From assembly GCA_002286855.1 (NCBI GenBank), contig NRSV01000007.1, positions 569,277 through 633,276 on the forward strand: a DNA stretch of 64,000 nucleotides. Direction: 5' to 3'. The translations under genes were made by a program, and so were the position numbers. Of the stretch, positions 44,535 through 56,931 are shown piece by piece. Positions within the stretch are counted from its first letter, which is position 1. Each line of letters begins with the position of its first letter. The notes beneath the pieces were generated by a model, which was not told where the DNA came from, did no database searches, and saw only the letters and a program-made list of their open reading frames with translations. This DNA comes from Bipolaris cookei (taxonomy: Eukaryota; Ascomycota; Dothideomycetes; Pleosporales; Pleosporaceae).

Positions 44535-46424
44535 CTACCAATCCCCCTTCAACCCATCCCCCCTCTGATACCGCAACGTCCCCATCCCGCCCATCACCAC
44601 AACCGTCATGGAAACACTAATCAGGATCCAAACCAGCCAACTCAAATACGGCCCATGCTGCACCCGATCCAGCGGACTATTCGACCCCACTCTACGATCA
44701 CTCTTCGCTTTCGCCCACGGAATCCTATGTTCTTGACCGAGCCCCTGCAAAATCTGTTCGCAGACAATTTTCGCGCCCGCAAGCACAATTGGGACGCCCG
44801 TGCCGGGATGCGTGCTCGCGCCGACAAAGTACAAGTCGTTGATGGAGGAATGCTTGGTTTTCGGTCGGAAACTCAGGACGTTGAAGAAGGAGTGGCTAAG
44901 ACCCAGGATCGCGCCGCGGTCAAGGTTGAATCGTGTTTTCCAGGTAGGCGGCGTGTTGATGATTTCGTCGACGATGTGGGGTGCTAGGTTGATCTTTAGC
45001 CGGGCTTCCATGGTGCGGAGGATGGTGTCGCGGGCGGACGCGACCATCGAGTCCCAATCTTGTGTTAGGCCGGCCGTGTGCTTGGAGCCCTTGTGGGCGT
45101 CGGTGGTGGAGTCTTGCAGGTGGCCGACGGGGACTAGGACGACGATGGAATCGCAGCCTGGGGGTGCGGCGGAGGCGTCTACGCGCGAGGGGACGTTGAC
45201 GTAGAAGCTGGGTTGGTCGGGGATTAGGTGCTTTTTGAAGATGCTGTCGAAACTGTCTTGGTATTCCTCTGCGAGAAAGATGTTGTGCGCGCTGAGTTCG
45301 GGGAATTGGCGGTCCAGCGCCCAGTAGAAGGATATGCTTGAGCATGAAGCTTCGCGTTTAAGGAGAGAGCGGGACATGGAAGATGCGGGCAAGAGGTTGT
45401 TGTATGCGTAGGTTAAGTCGGCGTTGCAGACGACTATGTCTGCGGTTAGGGGTGCTTTGCTTTTGTCTTCGAATTCGATGCCTGTTGCACGCTTTCCGTC
45501 TTCTGATAGTGTAATCTTGCTGATGGGACTGTCGAACATGTATTCGACGCCTAGGCGTTCGCCTACATCCACGAGTTTCTCAATCACCTAGAAAAGTCAG
45601 TACATGAGCATATTTTCTGGTACAATACCCGTACCTTGTGGAAACCGCCAATTGGATACCAGATACCCTCTGCTAGCTCCGTATATTGTAACAAACTGTA
45701 CGTCCCCGGCGCGTCAAACGGACTCATACCCATGTACATACTCGCAAATGTAAATACTCTCCTCAGCCTCTCAGTCCAAAAGTACTTGCTCGCTCGGTAC
45801 CAAATACTCTCAAACGGATGCAGCTCAATCAGGTGCAGCAAAAAGTCCAAGCGAGCCATACTCAGCAGCGAGTAAAAGTTTCTCCGCAACACGTAGATGA
45901 CCGAAACCTCGTAGTGGCGATGGCTCTCCTGCAAAAACGATAGATAGCGCTCAAACCCCGCCGTGCCCTCAAACCGCTCAATCTCCTCTTTCATAACAGA
46001 AATATCCGTCGACAGCGTAAACGCCGTATCATCATGAAAATGTACCTTGTAATTAGGATCGCATTTGACCAGCTTGATCCCTTCTCCTTCGAGCGAAGTG
46101 CCCAGATCCTCAAATGTCTCGTGGAAAAAGCGAGGCAGAAGCAGTAAGCTTGGGCCCTGGTCGAATCTCTGTTGGGTTGTTGTTTATCAGCTTTTTGTTT
46201 GGTTCGTTCGTTCGTTCGCCAATTGGTTATGAATTGAAACAAGCACATACATATCCTCGGCTGTGAATCAAACTGCAGCGTCCACCGGAAAACCCATTCT
46301 TCTCTACAACCGTCACTTTGCAGCCTGCAGCGGCCAGACGCGCGGCGAGGGCCACGCCGCCAGCTCCCGCACCGACAATAATAACGCTCTGGCCTGTCGC
46401 ACTCGCTGCCTTGTAGTCTCCCAT
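44535..46424 (-). CDS. carB: Phytoene desaturase
   Basis: Minus-strand exons 46251-46424, 45635-46168 and 44535-45587 give 586 aa, normal for AL-1/CarB. The enzyme introduces four or five double bases of unsaturation into phytoene, yielding lycopene and dehydrolycopene. The N-terminal FAD motif is VIIVGAGAGGVALAARLA followed by VVEKNGFSGGRCS, and across intron 1 YRFDQGPSLLLLP. IWYPIGGFHK-VIEKLVDVGERLGV spans the junction of exons 2 and 3. Near the C-terminus LYFVGASTHPGTGVPIVLAGAK is the classic CrtI-type signature, and a final hydrophobic helix (LVWILISVSMTVVVMGGMG) anchors it in the membrane. It is the last gene of the carotenoid cluster. Intron 1 carries a TTCG microsatellite near 46203-46218. 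Confidence 0.97.
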
Positions 46425-47189
46425 CTCTTACTACTGTTTATTCCTTTTTCTTTTGGTTCAATGTGTGGGCTTTCTCTCGGTGGGTAGAAATTTTGTCCGT
46501 CTTACAGGCGATAACGACGAATCGGGGTTTGCGAATAGCAGACAAGGCGTTGGGTAAAAGAAAGAATCGTGCAGCGCGTAGTAGTAAAGGAAGGAAAGAA
46601 AGTTGCGCCACACCATTTGTTCCCGCTCGGGTATTCCTGGATCGCTTCACCAAGTCATGACGTATACACAAAATCAATACAACAACTAGTCATGTATGCA
46701 GGCATTCGTTTCGGCATTGCGCTTTTGGCATGTGGAAATGCTTATTGTTGTTGGTTGAATGGGGGGCTGTGCGAAAGAAAGCGTGGTTGCGCTTTTGGTG
46801 AATGCCTGGCGCATGCACATGGTTCAATTGGGTATGGAGCTGCAGTCTGGCTACACGAACTGTAGTAGCTTGGTATAGATTACAATCCTTGCGACAAGAC
46901 TTTCCCAGAATAAGCCTTGGAGCGCGACAACAAACATCTTTGAGTATTTCAGCATCGTTATCAAAACAACTTTCAATGCAAAAGCCGTGGCGTGATGCCT
47001 CTGCCACTACGGATGCCGGTCAGATCACACCCCGCGTGTGATCACAAGGTTTCGCAGCTACTGAGGACTTGATGAGACTTGGCACCCAAGGAAGATGGCG
47101 TTTGCAAACCACATGGGGTACACTAAGCTGTCAGATCTGGGCAGAGATATCGAGTCATGACCATTACATTAGAATTACACAATATACAA
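46425..47189. other. intergenic, 0.77 kb
   Basis: Upstream of carB (-) and downstream of the phosphatase-like gene (-). It contains the carB promoter. No gene or light-element cluster recognised. Confidence 0.45.
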
Positions 47190-48576
47190 CTAGTTGTCTC
47201 CACTGTAAATACTAAGAACATCAGTGGAGTTCTTATACTCTGGCTCACAAAACTCTGTAAAGCCGCCAAAGCGAGTCTTCTTCTCTTGGATAAAGCCCTC
47301 AAACGCAGCCTTTGAACAACTCTCCCCCGGTCCGTCCCCGCAAGCCAATTGTTGTGGATCCTTGTTTACAAGCACCCGGAAGTACTCGCCTGCATCGAAA
47401 CCGTAGCTGTCACACGCCATCTTCTCAATGGCAAAGTTGGACAAGAAAGGCAGGATCCGTGATGAGCGCCAGACTCGGCCATGGTTCGGCCTGTCAAGAG
47501 GCATTGTGGCGTTCGGGTTGTTGACTCCGGAGTAAGCGCTGTTGTTGAACAAGTCCATTGCTACAGCGACCGTGGGAGGCAGCTCGCGGTGGGTAAAAGA
47601 GACGTAAATATCTTGGTCGGCATCGTCGGATAGCAGCACGTTGGCAGAAGCGTTGAGCCAGGGGAATCCCAGAGTACCAGAAAGCTGCTCGCTTCCGTAT
47701 CCGGTGTTGTAAAAGTACATGATGTCGTTCATATACTCGAACGAAAGCCACTCGTCTTGAGAAAAGAGATCTAGAGAGCAGAAAGGAGACGAGCCACGGA
47801 TAACGGTTTCGTAGCCGCACAGCTGCTGCATGCCGACAATGTCGCTGGCTGTGAAGTTGAAGTTGGGCGCATAGTTATTCAGACGGCCGACAATAGGCTT
47901 GGTGTATATATTCTGGTATTCCTGGGCATGGAATTAGTCATGATCATATAATGTGCAATGTTATACACACCGACGACTGATCACTACCATAAGAAGAGCT
48001 GTACTTGGGGCAGCCCTTGTAGGGAGTCAAAGAATCAGCACCTCTAGCAGCATCCTCGCGCACAGGGACGAGCTTTGTGCCGTTGCTGTCAGCGACAAGG
48101 CCGTCAATAAAAGAAGAAGTGCTGAGCTCTGTCCTCTCCGCCGTCGACGTCCACACGCTTTTGGGGTCCTTGAAGGATGGGTATCGCAGGCGAACATCAA
48201 CACCCAGCTTGTACGACTCAAGCCGGCCAATGGACGTCAAGTCCTCGAGCTCCTCGTCCGTAATAGGCGATTGCCATCTGGCGAGAAATTCCAGCGGGCC
48301 TGCGCTGCGCCAGTTGGCCGTCGTGTTCTTTAGCTTGTCGGTAAAAGGCTCAATGTACTCCTCGTAATCGAAGTCGTTTGCGTAAATGGCAGCATGACGG
48401 ATAAGGTATGACGCACGTGTGACATTGCATCCCTGGGGTGGTTTTGGGTCGCCCTGTGGATCCTCAAAGTAGGGTGCAATACCAGCCAGATGGCGCAAAG
48501 GATCAAAGGAGGAGGAGCCTGCGGATACGCCTAGCGCGTTGGCAGCGACGAGGAGCGACACAAGAGCCGACTGCAT
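47190..48576 (-). CDS. Secreted histidine-phosphatase-like protein with degenerate motif
   Basis: Minus-strand exons 47971-48576 and 47190-47921 give 445 aa. It starts with a clear signal peptide (MQSALVSLLVAANALGVSAG); an in-frame ATG at 48615 would spoil it. It has the overall form of a branch-2 histidine acid phosphatase/phytase: many N-glycosylation sites, conserved Cys, and regions such as SVWTSTAERTELSTSSFIDGL and YFYNTGYGSEQLSGTLG. However, the RHGxRxP catalytic motif reads IRHAAIYAN (second Arg and Pro lost, Gly to Ala), and the proton-donor HD motif reads FTHRELPP, closer to the HAE of multiple inositol polyphosphate phosphatases. Whether it is a true phosphatase is therefore uncertain. 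Confidence 0.85.
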
Positions 48577-49378
48577 GGTGAAAGTGTGGCTGCGGTGCAA
48601 GCCGTACCTCGACAAACAGATAAGGCTGGTGCCCTTTTAATGCTGTGCGGAACAGCGTAACATGTCATTGTCATGTTGATCGCGTTCAAAACTTGGCAGT
48701 GAAATTTGTTGTACTAATTGCCTGACTTGCATACAATGACGATGTTTCCCAGGCACGGTCCGAGAGAGTGGGGATGAGCTGGGGCCCACAAGATCAGCAA
48801 TGAAGTCACTGTTGGACGGAGCTCTCGGGTAAGTTGTGTGTCGGGTAGAATCACGTACAGCGATGGTCTGATTGGCATCAGACGCGTCCCATGTTAAAGG
48901 GGGAAACAGTCGGTAATATCATGTAACATTGTTGATGGTTGATGGATGTGGTACCTGTTATCACGTGCGAGTCTTCTAAACAGTACCACTTCATTGACCT
49001 CCGCCGCGATTCACACACTCTGGATCTCCTCACAATATCGCCTCAAACCAAGCCTTGCGGTTGTTTAAAAAAACAATAACAACATGTACGCGTGCAAAGT
49101 TAGTGGCTAGCACCCGGCTGGTCAAGCCCCAACCCCACAGCTACGTCAGCCACGCCTCGACGGCCCCACGCACTGCCACTCTGTCTCTTCACATCGCCAA
49201 ATCTCGCATGCAAGATCGATTTTGAAGTAGAAAACCACGATGTTGATATTCGCCTCTACCAGCGCAAAGCTAGGAGCATCAAAAAAACCACCAACTCAAG
49301 AAGAAAACTCTCTCTCCCTCTCTCCCTCCTATGTAGAAAAACACACACCTCACACTAGCCCTCCACTCACCAACCTAT
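48577..49378. other. intergenic, 0.8 kb
   Basis: Promoter of the phosphatase-like gene and 3' region of the coiled-coil gene. A short ORF at 49240-49527 overlaps the coiled-coil 3' end and is Ser/Pro low-complexity; not supported. Confidence 0.45.
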
Positions 49379-50839
49379 TTACATTACACCCGACCTCCTC
49401 TGCAGCGTTTGCACCCTCTGCTCAAGAACATGACAATCATTCTCCTTGCGATGCAAATCTCTCATCAGCATCTCCTTCTCACTCCGTAACGCCTGCATCT
49501 TCCCCCCCACATTCTCCCGATAATTAGCATGTTCCTCCATCAGCGACTCCAACCTTTGCCAATCCCACTGGGTCGGAGCCGCATTCGCACCACCGCCTGA
49601 TCGTAGCCGTTGAATTTCGACCTCTTGAGCGCGAATCTTGGCCTCGAGATCCGTCACCATGCCTTTCCAGGCCTGATGCGCGGTCGTGCGGTTGAGGTGG
49701 TCGATGCCGCCGTTCTGCGAGGCGCCGAGTTGCTCGACGAGATCGGAATTCCTCTTTTCAAGCTCGAGCGCGCGCTGCTCGAGGGCCGCGATCTTGGCTG
49801 CAGTAAAAAGGTCTGTAGTGTCGCGCCTCTCGAGAAAGCTGGACATGCGCGGGCGGCTAGGGCTGATGCGGCCGGCGGGTGATTGAGCTTGGAAGCGTTC
49901 TAGCTCTCGAGTTTTCTCGGCGAGCTTGCTGCGCACGATTTGCACGTTGAGGAGGTCTTCGTCGCGGAGTTTCTGGGTGGCTTCGAGTTCGCGGCGGGCT
50001 TTGGCAAGCATGCCCTATGGCTTGTTAGTGGATGTGTTATTGTAAAAGGGTCGTGTGGGACTTACTCGGATCTTGATATTGTTCTCGACGTCTTCGTCTC
50101 GGAGGCTCCAGATGGCTTCGTGGCGTTTCCACCAGACCTTCTTCTCTTCTTCAAGTGCTCTCAGACGGTTCTTCATCTCCAGGAACTCCTCAGGGGTAAC
50201 TGATGCAACAGGGTTGGCTTGTTCAATGTGAATGAGCTTGGACATGAGGGCCGCGAGCTGCGACTCGAGAGGGCCAGGGACGTGTGGTGCTGGGGGAGGG
50301 GGCGCAGGCTTCTCATTCTCGATGCTCATCTTGCTCATCTTGATCACAGGTGGCGGTACTGGCTTCTTCAAAGAGTAGGTGTCGTCGTCTTCCTCGCCGT
50401 CCAGCGTTGAGGATCCCGATGTGGCATCGTCGTCTACAGGTCGTTGCTGTAGCCTCGGCTGGTTGTGGAACTGCAGGTTTGTCGTTTGAGGAGGCGTAAC
50501 CTGGCTTTGCATCTTCTGTGCCATGAGGTTCGCCGGGGATCCAGCTTGAGGTCTGTTCCACGCAAGCGGTGCTGGGTTGTTCATCCTGGAAGGATAGTCT
50601 TGCTCGTCATCGGAACCCAAGTCGGAGTAGGTATCCGAATCGTAGCTCGGGGGTTCCGCCTGTAATTGAGGCATTTGTGGCATTTGCTGCTGAGGCATCT
50701 GAGGCATCGAGTTCATTTTGGGCGAGTGTACTGACAACGGCCGGGTTGTGGATTGTACAGAGGCGATGGAAACAATGGATGGAGTGCGGTGAGGTGATGG
50801 CTTCGTGCGGTTTGGTGCCCACATATCGTCTCGGTACAA
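49379..50839 (-). CDS. Coiled-coil protein, function unknown
   Basis: Minus-strand exons 50066-50839 and 49379-50014 give 469 aa. The N-terminal 200 residues are disordered (Pro/Gln/Met-rich MPQMPQQQMPQMPQ, acidic DSDTYSDLGSDDEQD, then PAPPPPAPHVPGP). From about residue 205 long heptad-rich helices follow: EEFLEMKNRLRALEEEKKVW, KARRELEATQKLRDEDLLNV, SKLAEKTRELERFQAQ, ALEQRALELEKRNSDLVEQL and a last coil ending LHRKENDCHVLEQRVQTLQ. The RHEAIWSLRDEDVENNIKIR block is unusually well defined and may be a conserved family core. I do not recognise the family; a structural or cytoskeletal/polarity scaffold would fit the architecture, but that is speculation. The exon junction is canonical and in frame. 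Confidence 0.75.
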
Positions 50840-52052
50840 AAAACAAAGGTAATAAAATATATATTGTCGAAAGGGTGTTTTTGTCGAACGGTTGTGCAGT
50901 GGCCTCCCAGAAGCTGACTGCTATTTACAACGCGAGCAAAAAATAAAGAATCGAATAACGAACAAAAAAACAAAATACACACAAAGGACGGACCAGCGGA
51001 AGCCGTTGAGAGCGGTTTGAACCTTTTCGAAAATGTTCGTTGCCTTGCCCGTGGGTTTGAATATATGTAGTCTGGTTGTTGCGACCATGTTGTGAAACCA
51101 GCCTGAGACGTAGGGCACCCATGCAGCCGGATATCTGTGACGGGGAACGGGGTGGAAACTACAAGATAGCCGCTAAGATGGCAAGTCTGACATTAAATTT
51201 TCCAGGTTGATCGCCACGCCAAATGCGTATGCGCAAGCCTCAAGCTTGGCCTTTCCCATTGACTAGAGCGCGAACGGAAACAGAGAATATAGTAGAGGGG
51301 GCGTTTGGTTCATGGGCATAGTTGAGCTCCTTAAGCACTAAATGCGCATGATTACGCCTGCACATTTGTATGCGCAGAACTCGTAGGAAAATCGTCTTGC
51401 ATACTACTATTGAATTTCTGATTCCTGTTGAAAATACCATACTAGCCAAACGAAATCTGCGTCGCTGTCAAAAAAAACAAAGTCAAAATCCTTACCTCTA
51501 TTGACGTTATCCCAAGGCACAAAAAGTGGCTAGTGCAATCTCCCCTTCTTCCCCTCATGAGGCTGAAACCCCTCAAGCGTCACGCCCGTATCAACGCTCC
51601 TCTGGCGCCCCCCCCCCCCACCCGCTCCAAAAAACGTAGAGTCCACCCTCATGCACCTGCTGCCTCAGCCAAGCATCCTAGACACGACAAATTAGATTGG
51701 GGATCAGCGCTCGGAGGCTTGGGTATAGCACAGCAAACTGCACATTGCGTTTCTTTTTTCCCTTCCTCGTCCTTCGCGATGCCGGTGATGCGGAGATGCG
51801 GATGTATCGAGTAACAAGATCCTTGTTTGCGGTGTCGAGTCGGGGAAAAGGGGAGTGAGGGGGTTGGGAAGGGGGGGGGAATGTGTTTGGTAGAGCGTAT
51901 GTAGACGGGAACGCGGCATGTGGTATCAGACAAGGGGGATTCAAGGTAATGACTCGATGGAAGGATTTCTATGATCTTTTCAGGTATCTCAAGGGTGTGA
52001 AGCGTTTATCGCGAAGAAAAGGGGATTCCTTCCACACTGATCTATGGGTAAC
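50840..52052. other. intergenic, 1.2 kb
   Basis: No supported gene. Includes an A-rich leader next to the coiled-coil gene (about 50925-50990) and a C12 homopolymer at 51608-51619. Short overlapping open frames on both strands look fortuitous. Confidence 0.45.
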
Positions 52053-53989
52053 TCAAACATCGTACCGGTCCGAACTGTGATGGACGGGTGTGTAGGTAAA
52101 GTAATCAAACTGCGCTACCTTCTCTGTGCCATTAATGTCCGATGCTGCGACGCCTACAAATGCGCCTGTAAAACTGCCATGTCTGCCAAAGGTTAGCAAT
52201 CTGTCTTTCATCTCTAGACTGAATGAGGTAGACAAAAACTCACGCTTGATGACCACCACACTCGTCACTCAAAATCGACGCATCATACACCGGCCCGATA
52301 TTCTTCAACTCCTTCTCACCCTCGAGCGCATACTTGAACTGCAGCCGCGGGCCTCTGATACTAAGCGCCAACCTGACTTTGCCCTCCTGCGGGATCTGGA
52401 CCGGCTCGGGAAACGGCATTTTGAGATTGCCATCAGGCCACGAAGCTTCGGAGCTTATGAGCAGCAACTCGCGCTTGCCATCAGAATGCGCAGTAACGGT
52501 TAGATAGAAGAAGTTGAAGCGGCAGTAGTATGCCGTTAGTCCTGCAAACGTGCGCTCGTCGTCTGGGGCAAAGTCCACTACCGTCTCGGCATCGTAGGAG
52601 AAGTGCATCTGACGGCGGGCGACAAGTGCTTGTTCGAACCAGGAGCCGATAGACTCTCGGCCCGTGAGCTGCAGCCCCGTTTTTGACAGGCGGAAGATGC
52701 GCTCGGGCTCGGGGGTGCGAAGCCATTGGAAATCCTTGTGCAGCGTGTCGGTGCTGGTGAAGTCGTAGTGTTGCGGGAACCAGTATGCCGTGTCATCGCG
52801 CTCTGCAGGTAGATCCACGTAGAGAGATGGAACTGGTCCGTTCTTCACGTACAGCCAGTCGTCCCTGTCCCAGTAGGCTTCTTGAATCGCTGTCTCACGT
52901 CCGAGCACGCAGCGACGCGCTTGCGTAGTTGGGCGTCCTGTTAGATGTACGATGTACGTCTTGCCGTCTGGCGTGTCGACAATATCTCCGTGACCTGCTC
53001 GTTGCAGAGCAGCCAGCGGCGCATCTTTGGAAGTGATTATGTGCTTTTGCGGATGCAGCTCGTACGGACCCCATATATCACGCGATCGAGCAAGAGTGCA
53101 AGCATGTGTATATGCAGTACCTCCCTCTGCAGTTAAAAGGTAGTACCAGCCGTTCCTTTTGTACAGATGCGGTCCCTCAGGAAGACCCAGTTCTGAACCA
53201 GGGAAAATTGTCTTCCGGGGCCCAACAAGTTTTTCAGTCTTCTCATCCCATTGCTGCATTCTGATACCCTTGGATGTGGAACATCAAGCATCAGTATCAT
53301 TTCTAGCAAGATTTGGATAGGGAACTAACAGAAAAGAATTGTGGACGCCTCCGGTGATCCTGAAGCATATTCACAAACCACTTCTTTCCATCATCGTCAT
53401 GGAACAGTGAGGGGTCAAATCCGGAAGAATTGACGTAAATAGGGTCAGACCATGGGCCTTCGATCTTCTCCGCATGGACAATGTAGTTGGGGTTGTCTTT
53501 GAACGAGCCATCCTTGCGCTTGACATCCGTGTATACAAGCCAGAACTTCTTGCCATCGTGAGTTAAACAGGGGGCCCATACGCCTTTTCAGACATGTTAT
53601 TCCAGGCTTAATCAGGGGGGGGCTAAGTAGAAAGACGTACCACAGCTGTCCGGGTCACCACGCATATCCAGCTGACTCTTTCTGGTCAACGGACGAGTAA
53701 CGAGGTCCCAGTTGGCAAGATCCTTGGAGTGATGGATTTGTACGCCGGGAAACCATTCGAATGTGGAGGTGGCGATGTAGTACTAAGACAGCCAATTCGT
53801 TCAGTCCATGTCCTGATATGAATCCTGGAATGTATAGTCTTTGGACTATATCTCGCACTTACTACACCATATCGTTATTTCATTGTACTTCCCAAATACT
53901 CAAGAGATTAACATACCATCATCTCCAACCCTCAGTACCGACGGATCCGCATTGAATCCTGGCAGAATTGGATTTCTTACTAATGGCAT
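52053..53989 (-). CDS. Glycoside hydrolase family 43 (beta-xylosidase/arabinofuranosidase-like)
   Basis: Minus-strand exons 53917-53989, 53641-53782, 53330-53583, 52244-53268 and 52053-52173. The five-bladed propeller residues are present: catalytic base Asp in GFNADPSVLRVGDD, pKa-modulating Asp in SSGFDPSLFHDDDGKKWFV, and general-acid Glu in LGLPEGPHLYK. YYIATSTFEWFPGVQIHHSK is characteristic of the XynB-type xylosidase subgroup, and the C-terminal beta-sandwich (about residues 330-530) fits the domain that follows it. It would release xylose or arabinose from hemicellulose oligomers. No signal peptide is seen, suggesting intracellular action. Exon 1 ends one base out of phase with exon 2 under canonical splicing (73 nt instead of 72), so the gene carries a frameshift, sequence error or an unrecognised junction. 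Confidence 0.88.
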
Positions 53990-54712
53990 CTTTACTGTTA
54001 TGCGAATACGCTATATCTTACTTTCTTTTTTCTTGAATGCAAATGTGGACACCAGCTCTATTATCTATAGGTGAAACTAAGAAACAAATTAGCCGGGCCG
54101 GAATGGGGGCACGCGGTACTGCTCTTTTGCCGGCGCCTGTTTTGTTAGCACGTTATCGACGGTTTGGGCGGCTGACCCCGCATACATACGGGACACAGAC
54201 GGGGCAACGTAAACACAGATCTCAAAAATTTCTTGGCAATACGACATTCTTCATCTTTATTCGAAGACCCCAATGATACAAAGTGGATCTGGTAGTTGTC
54301 CTTCGGAATACCGCATAGAGGAGTCCGTATTTGGTAATCGTGGTGGGGTAAGGTGAAGGTGGGGCAAAAGCTCAAGGCGTACATATGTAACAAGTGTACC
54401 ATCTGAACAGCAAAGCCCTGCGCCAATCAAAACATATCATGAACCATACGATGAAGACATGCACTTCACAAGACTGGTTTACCACATCTGCATTACATTA
54501 TCAACATCATAGCACCCACCAACCAAGGAAAATATTGCGAAGACAGACTGGGTATCTTTGAAGGAATTGATAAACCTGCTGCATGTGACTCGGGGGCCAT
54601 TCCAACCATTTGACAGCTCAAAAATCTACTTTACATTTTGCTTGCCGGAAGTATGGCAGATTGACCACTTCAGTCGCAGCATATTGACGATAAGATGCGT
54701 ATAAACATCTAC
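53990..54712. other. intergenic, 0.72 kb
   Basis: Promoter of the GH43 gene and 3'UTR of VPS5. No gene supported. Confidence 0.45.
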
Positions 54713-56645
54713 TTAGGCCTGGGCGCTCGAGACACCTTGATTATTTTCTTTGGTTTCCTCCGAGTCTTGATGAGCGGGTGCGTCGTTTGATGTTTGGTCG
54801 GTAGTGGATGAAGCAACGACACCAGCAGGCAGAGAGAATCCCTCTCCTTCATCTGTGTCCAACTGCATCAGGAAAGTCTCCCAGATCTCGATAAGCTAGT
54901 GTAGTGATTAGCAAGGTCCAGTATTGAGATGAAAGCCAAATATACCTCTTTTTGCGCTTCTACCGCACTCTCCAAGAACGTCTCCACCCCTGATTTGAAG
55001 TCTTCCACCTTTTCTCTCTCAAAGCGCTCCAGTTCACTGCGCATGAGTCGTCCCATGTCGTCGAAGAGCAGCCTCGCTTGATGCACCTTGCGCTCGGCAT
55101 CGGCAACATCTGCGCTAAGTTGGTTCAAACGATCTTGCTGTGATCTACCCTGTCTCAGAAGCTTATCCTGAGTTGCCTTTCGCTTCTGCAGCTCTTGCTC
55201 GGCAGAATGCCATGAATGGTAGGCTTTTTGTCGCTGCTGGAACGCAGTTTTGACCGAGCCAATCAAGCGAATGTACTCATCTATGACAATACCCATAGTG
55301 AGAACATCCTGTTGGGCTTGACGTTCGTAGAGTTCACGGATGCGGATCTGGATGTCAGATAGGCTGTCGAGGGGTATAGACAGGGCAGGCGACAATTCGA
55401 CAGCAGACAAGGAATGCAGGGAAGCCGAAAAATCACCACACGCTTCAGCGAGGCCTTTCCGTTGGGAAACAACGGTGTCAGTTGCCTTAAGTAGAGCTTT
55501 AAGTTGAGCTTCGAGCGCATCGAGGTAGACCCTCCGATCATGGAACCACTAGAATATCGTCAGTACCGAGTGAGTGCAGAGGGCTGGGCAAACGTACATC
55601 GTCATGCTCGATAAACTTGCCAGAGCTACTGCCAAGCATGGAGCCGAACATGCCCTTGTTCTCTCCCAAGCCGGGGTCCTTGCGTTCTTTGTTCTTGATG
55701 TCCATGTTGAAGGCCTCGCTCTCGAGGAACAGCTTTAGGTCGCTATCATGCTGTAGCACAGGGTGGGCAGCCGACTTGTTGAGCATACGCTCCAGGGCGG
55801 CACGGCGAGACTCGACAAAATCTGCATCGAAGCGACCGACGGCTTGTTTTTCTGGTGGTGGAGGGATGATGACACCGGGGTTGTTGTTGTGCAGCTGGTT
55901 GTAGAGCCAGAGGAAGTCGCGATAACGGCGCGAGACTGTGAATTCGGGGTTGCGGTAGCCCTTGGAGGTGGTTTTGGTGGTGACGGAGTACTCGGTGTGG
56001 GAGCTGGTGAGATCGCCAACTTTGTGCGGGTCGCCCACAGAGATTGAAAATGAGGGCTTCGCTGCCTGTTCGACGCTGACGCTGGGCTGTGTCTGGCGCT
56101 GTGGCGCGGGGTGGGATGGAGCCTGGACAGGTGGAGGCAGCCGTGCCCCTTGTGAGGCGCGCAGCTGGTCCTGGTCGTTGTCATCAAGGTCGACCGAGTC
56201 CATCATGCCGCGCAATGAAGAAGAAGCTGATGCAGCCCCTGCTGGCCGGGTGCCGCGAGAGGCAGCAGCCTCCTTCTGGGGTGGTGCTGGGGGAGCAACG
56301 GGCTCAAGGCCAGGCGACGGTGTTGGTGCTCCCAGAGGGCCCAGCGGATCTTCGACGGCCTCAAGCTTGGTTGACTGCACGCCATGAGACCGCCGCCGGG
56401 GGCCACGGCCTGCGGAAGAGCGCGGTGCAGAGGCAGCCGAAGGGGCGGTATCGACGGTGAGCGTGGTTGTGGTTGTAGACGAGGCGTCTGGGGGGGCATC
56501 GTCGTGGCCCAGCTGCTTGGAGGCACCGGGCGCAGGGCTGGATTGGGAGGGCACATCTGGAAAGCGTCAGTAAGATGCACCATTACGGGCGAGCGAGGGG
56601 ATATGTACCGCCCCAGGGAGAGTTTTCTGCGTCGCCCAGATCCAT
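54713..56645 (-). CDS. VPS5: Retromer sorting nexin VPS5 (PX-BAR)
   Basis: Minus-strand exons 56609-56645, 55598-56556, 54946-55548 and 54713-54895 give 593 aa. The N-terminal 180 residues are Pro/Ala/Ser-rich and disordered. The PX domain is about residues 185-300 (FSISVGDPHKVGDLTSSHTE, EFTVSRRYRDFLWLYNQL, VIIPPPPEKQAVGRFDADFV); RRYRDF and the P-rich loop are the PI3P-binding elements. A BAR coiled-coil domain follows (WFHDRRVYLDALEAQLKALL to VETFLESAVEAQKELIEIWE). With Vps17 it forms the membrane-bending half of retromer, retrieving Vps10-type receptors from endosomes to the Golgi. It is SNX1/Vps5 rather than Vps17 because of the canonical PX site. All junctions keep frame. Confidence 0.93.
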
Positions 56646-56931
56646 TGGCGCGGTGAGGAGATGTACGGGACGAAGGACGGTGGTGGTGCGAGTTTGTGGT
56701 CGTATGGATGTAGTTGGATGGTGTCGCATCCAGCTATGACATATGTACAAGGCTCCACTAAGCACCAGATGGCCCGACCCTCCCCTGCCTATACTCTACC
56801 AACGTACATAAGTACTCTACACCCGCGTTGACACTAAACTTCTAATTCACCGACATTTTATGCATTACTAGTACTACCAGAAAGTCTGTTGCATCCCAGC
56901 TCTAATCATCCCAAACACTTGTTTCATCCTC

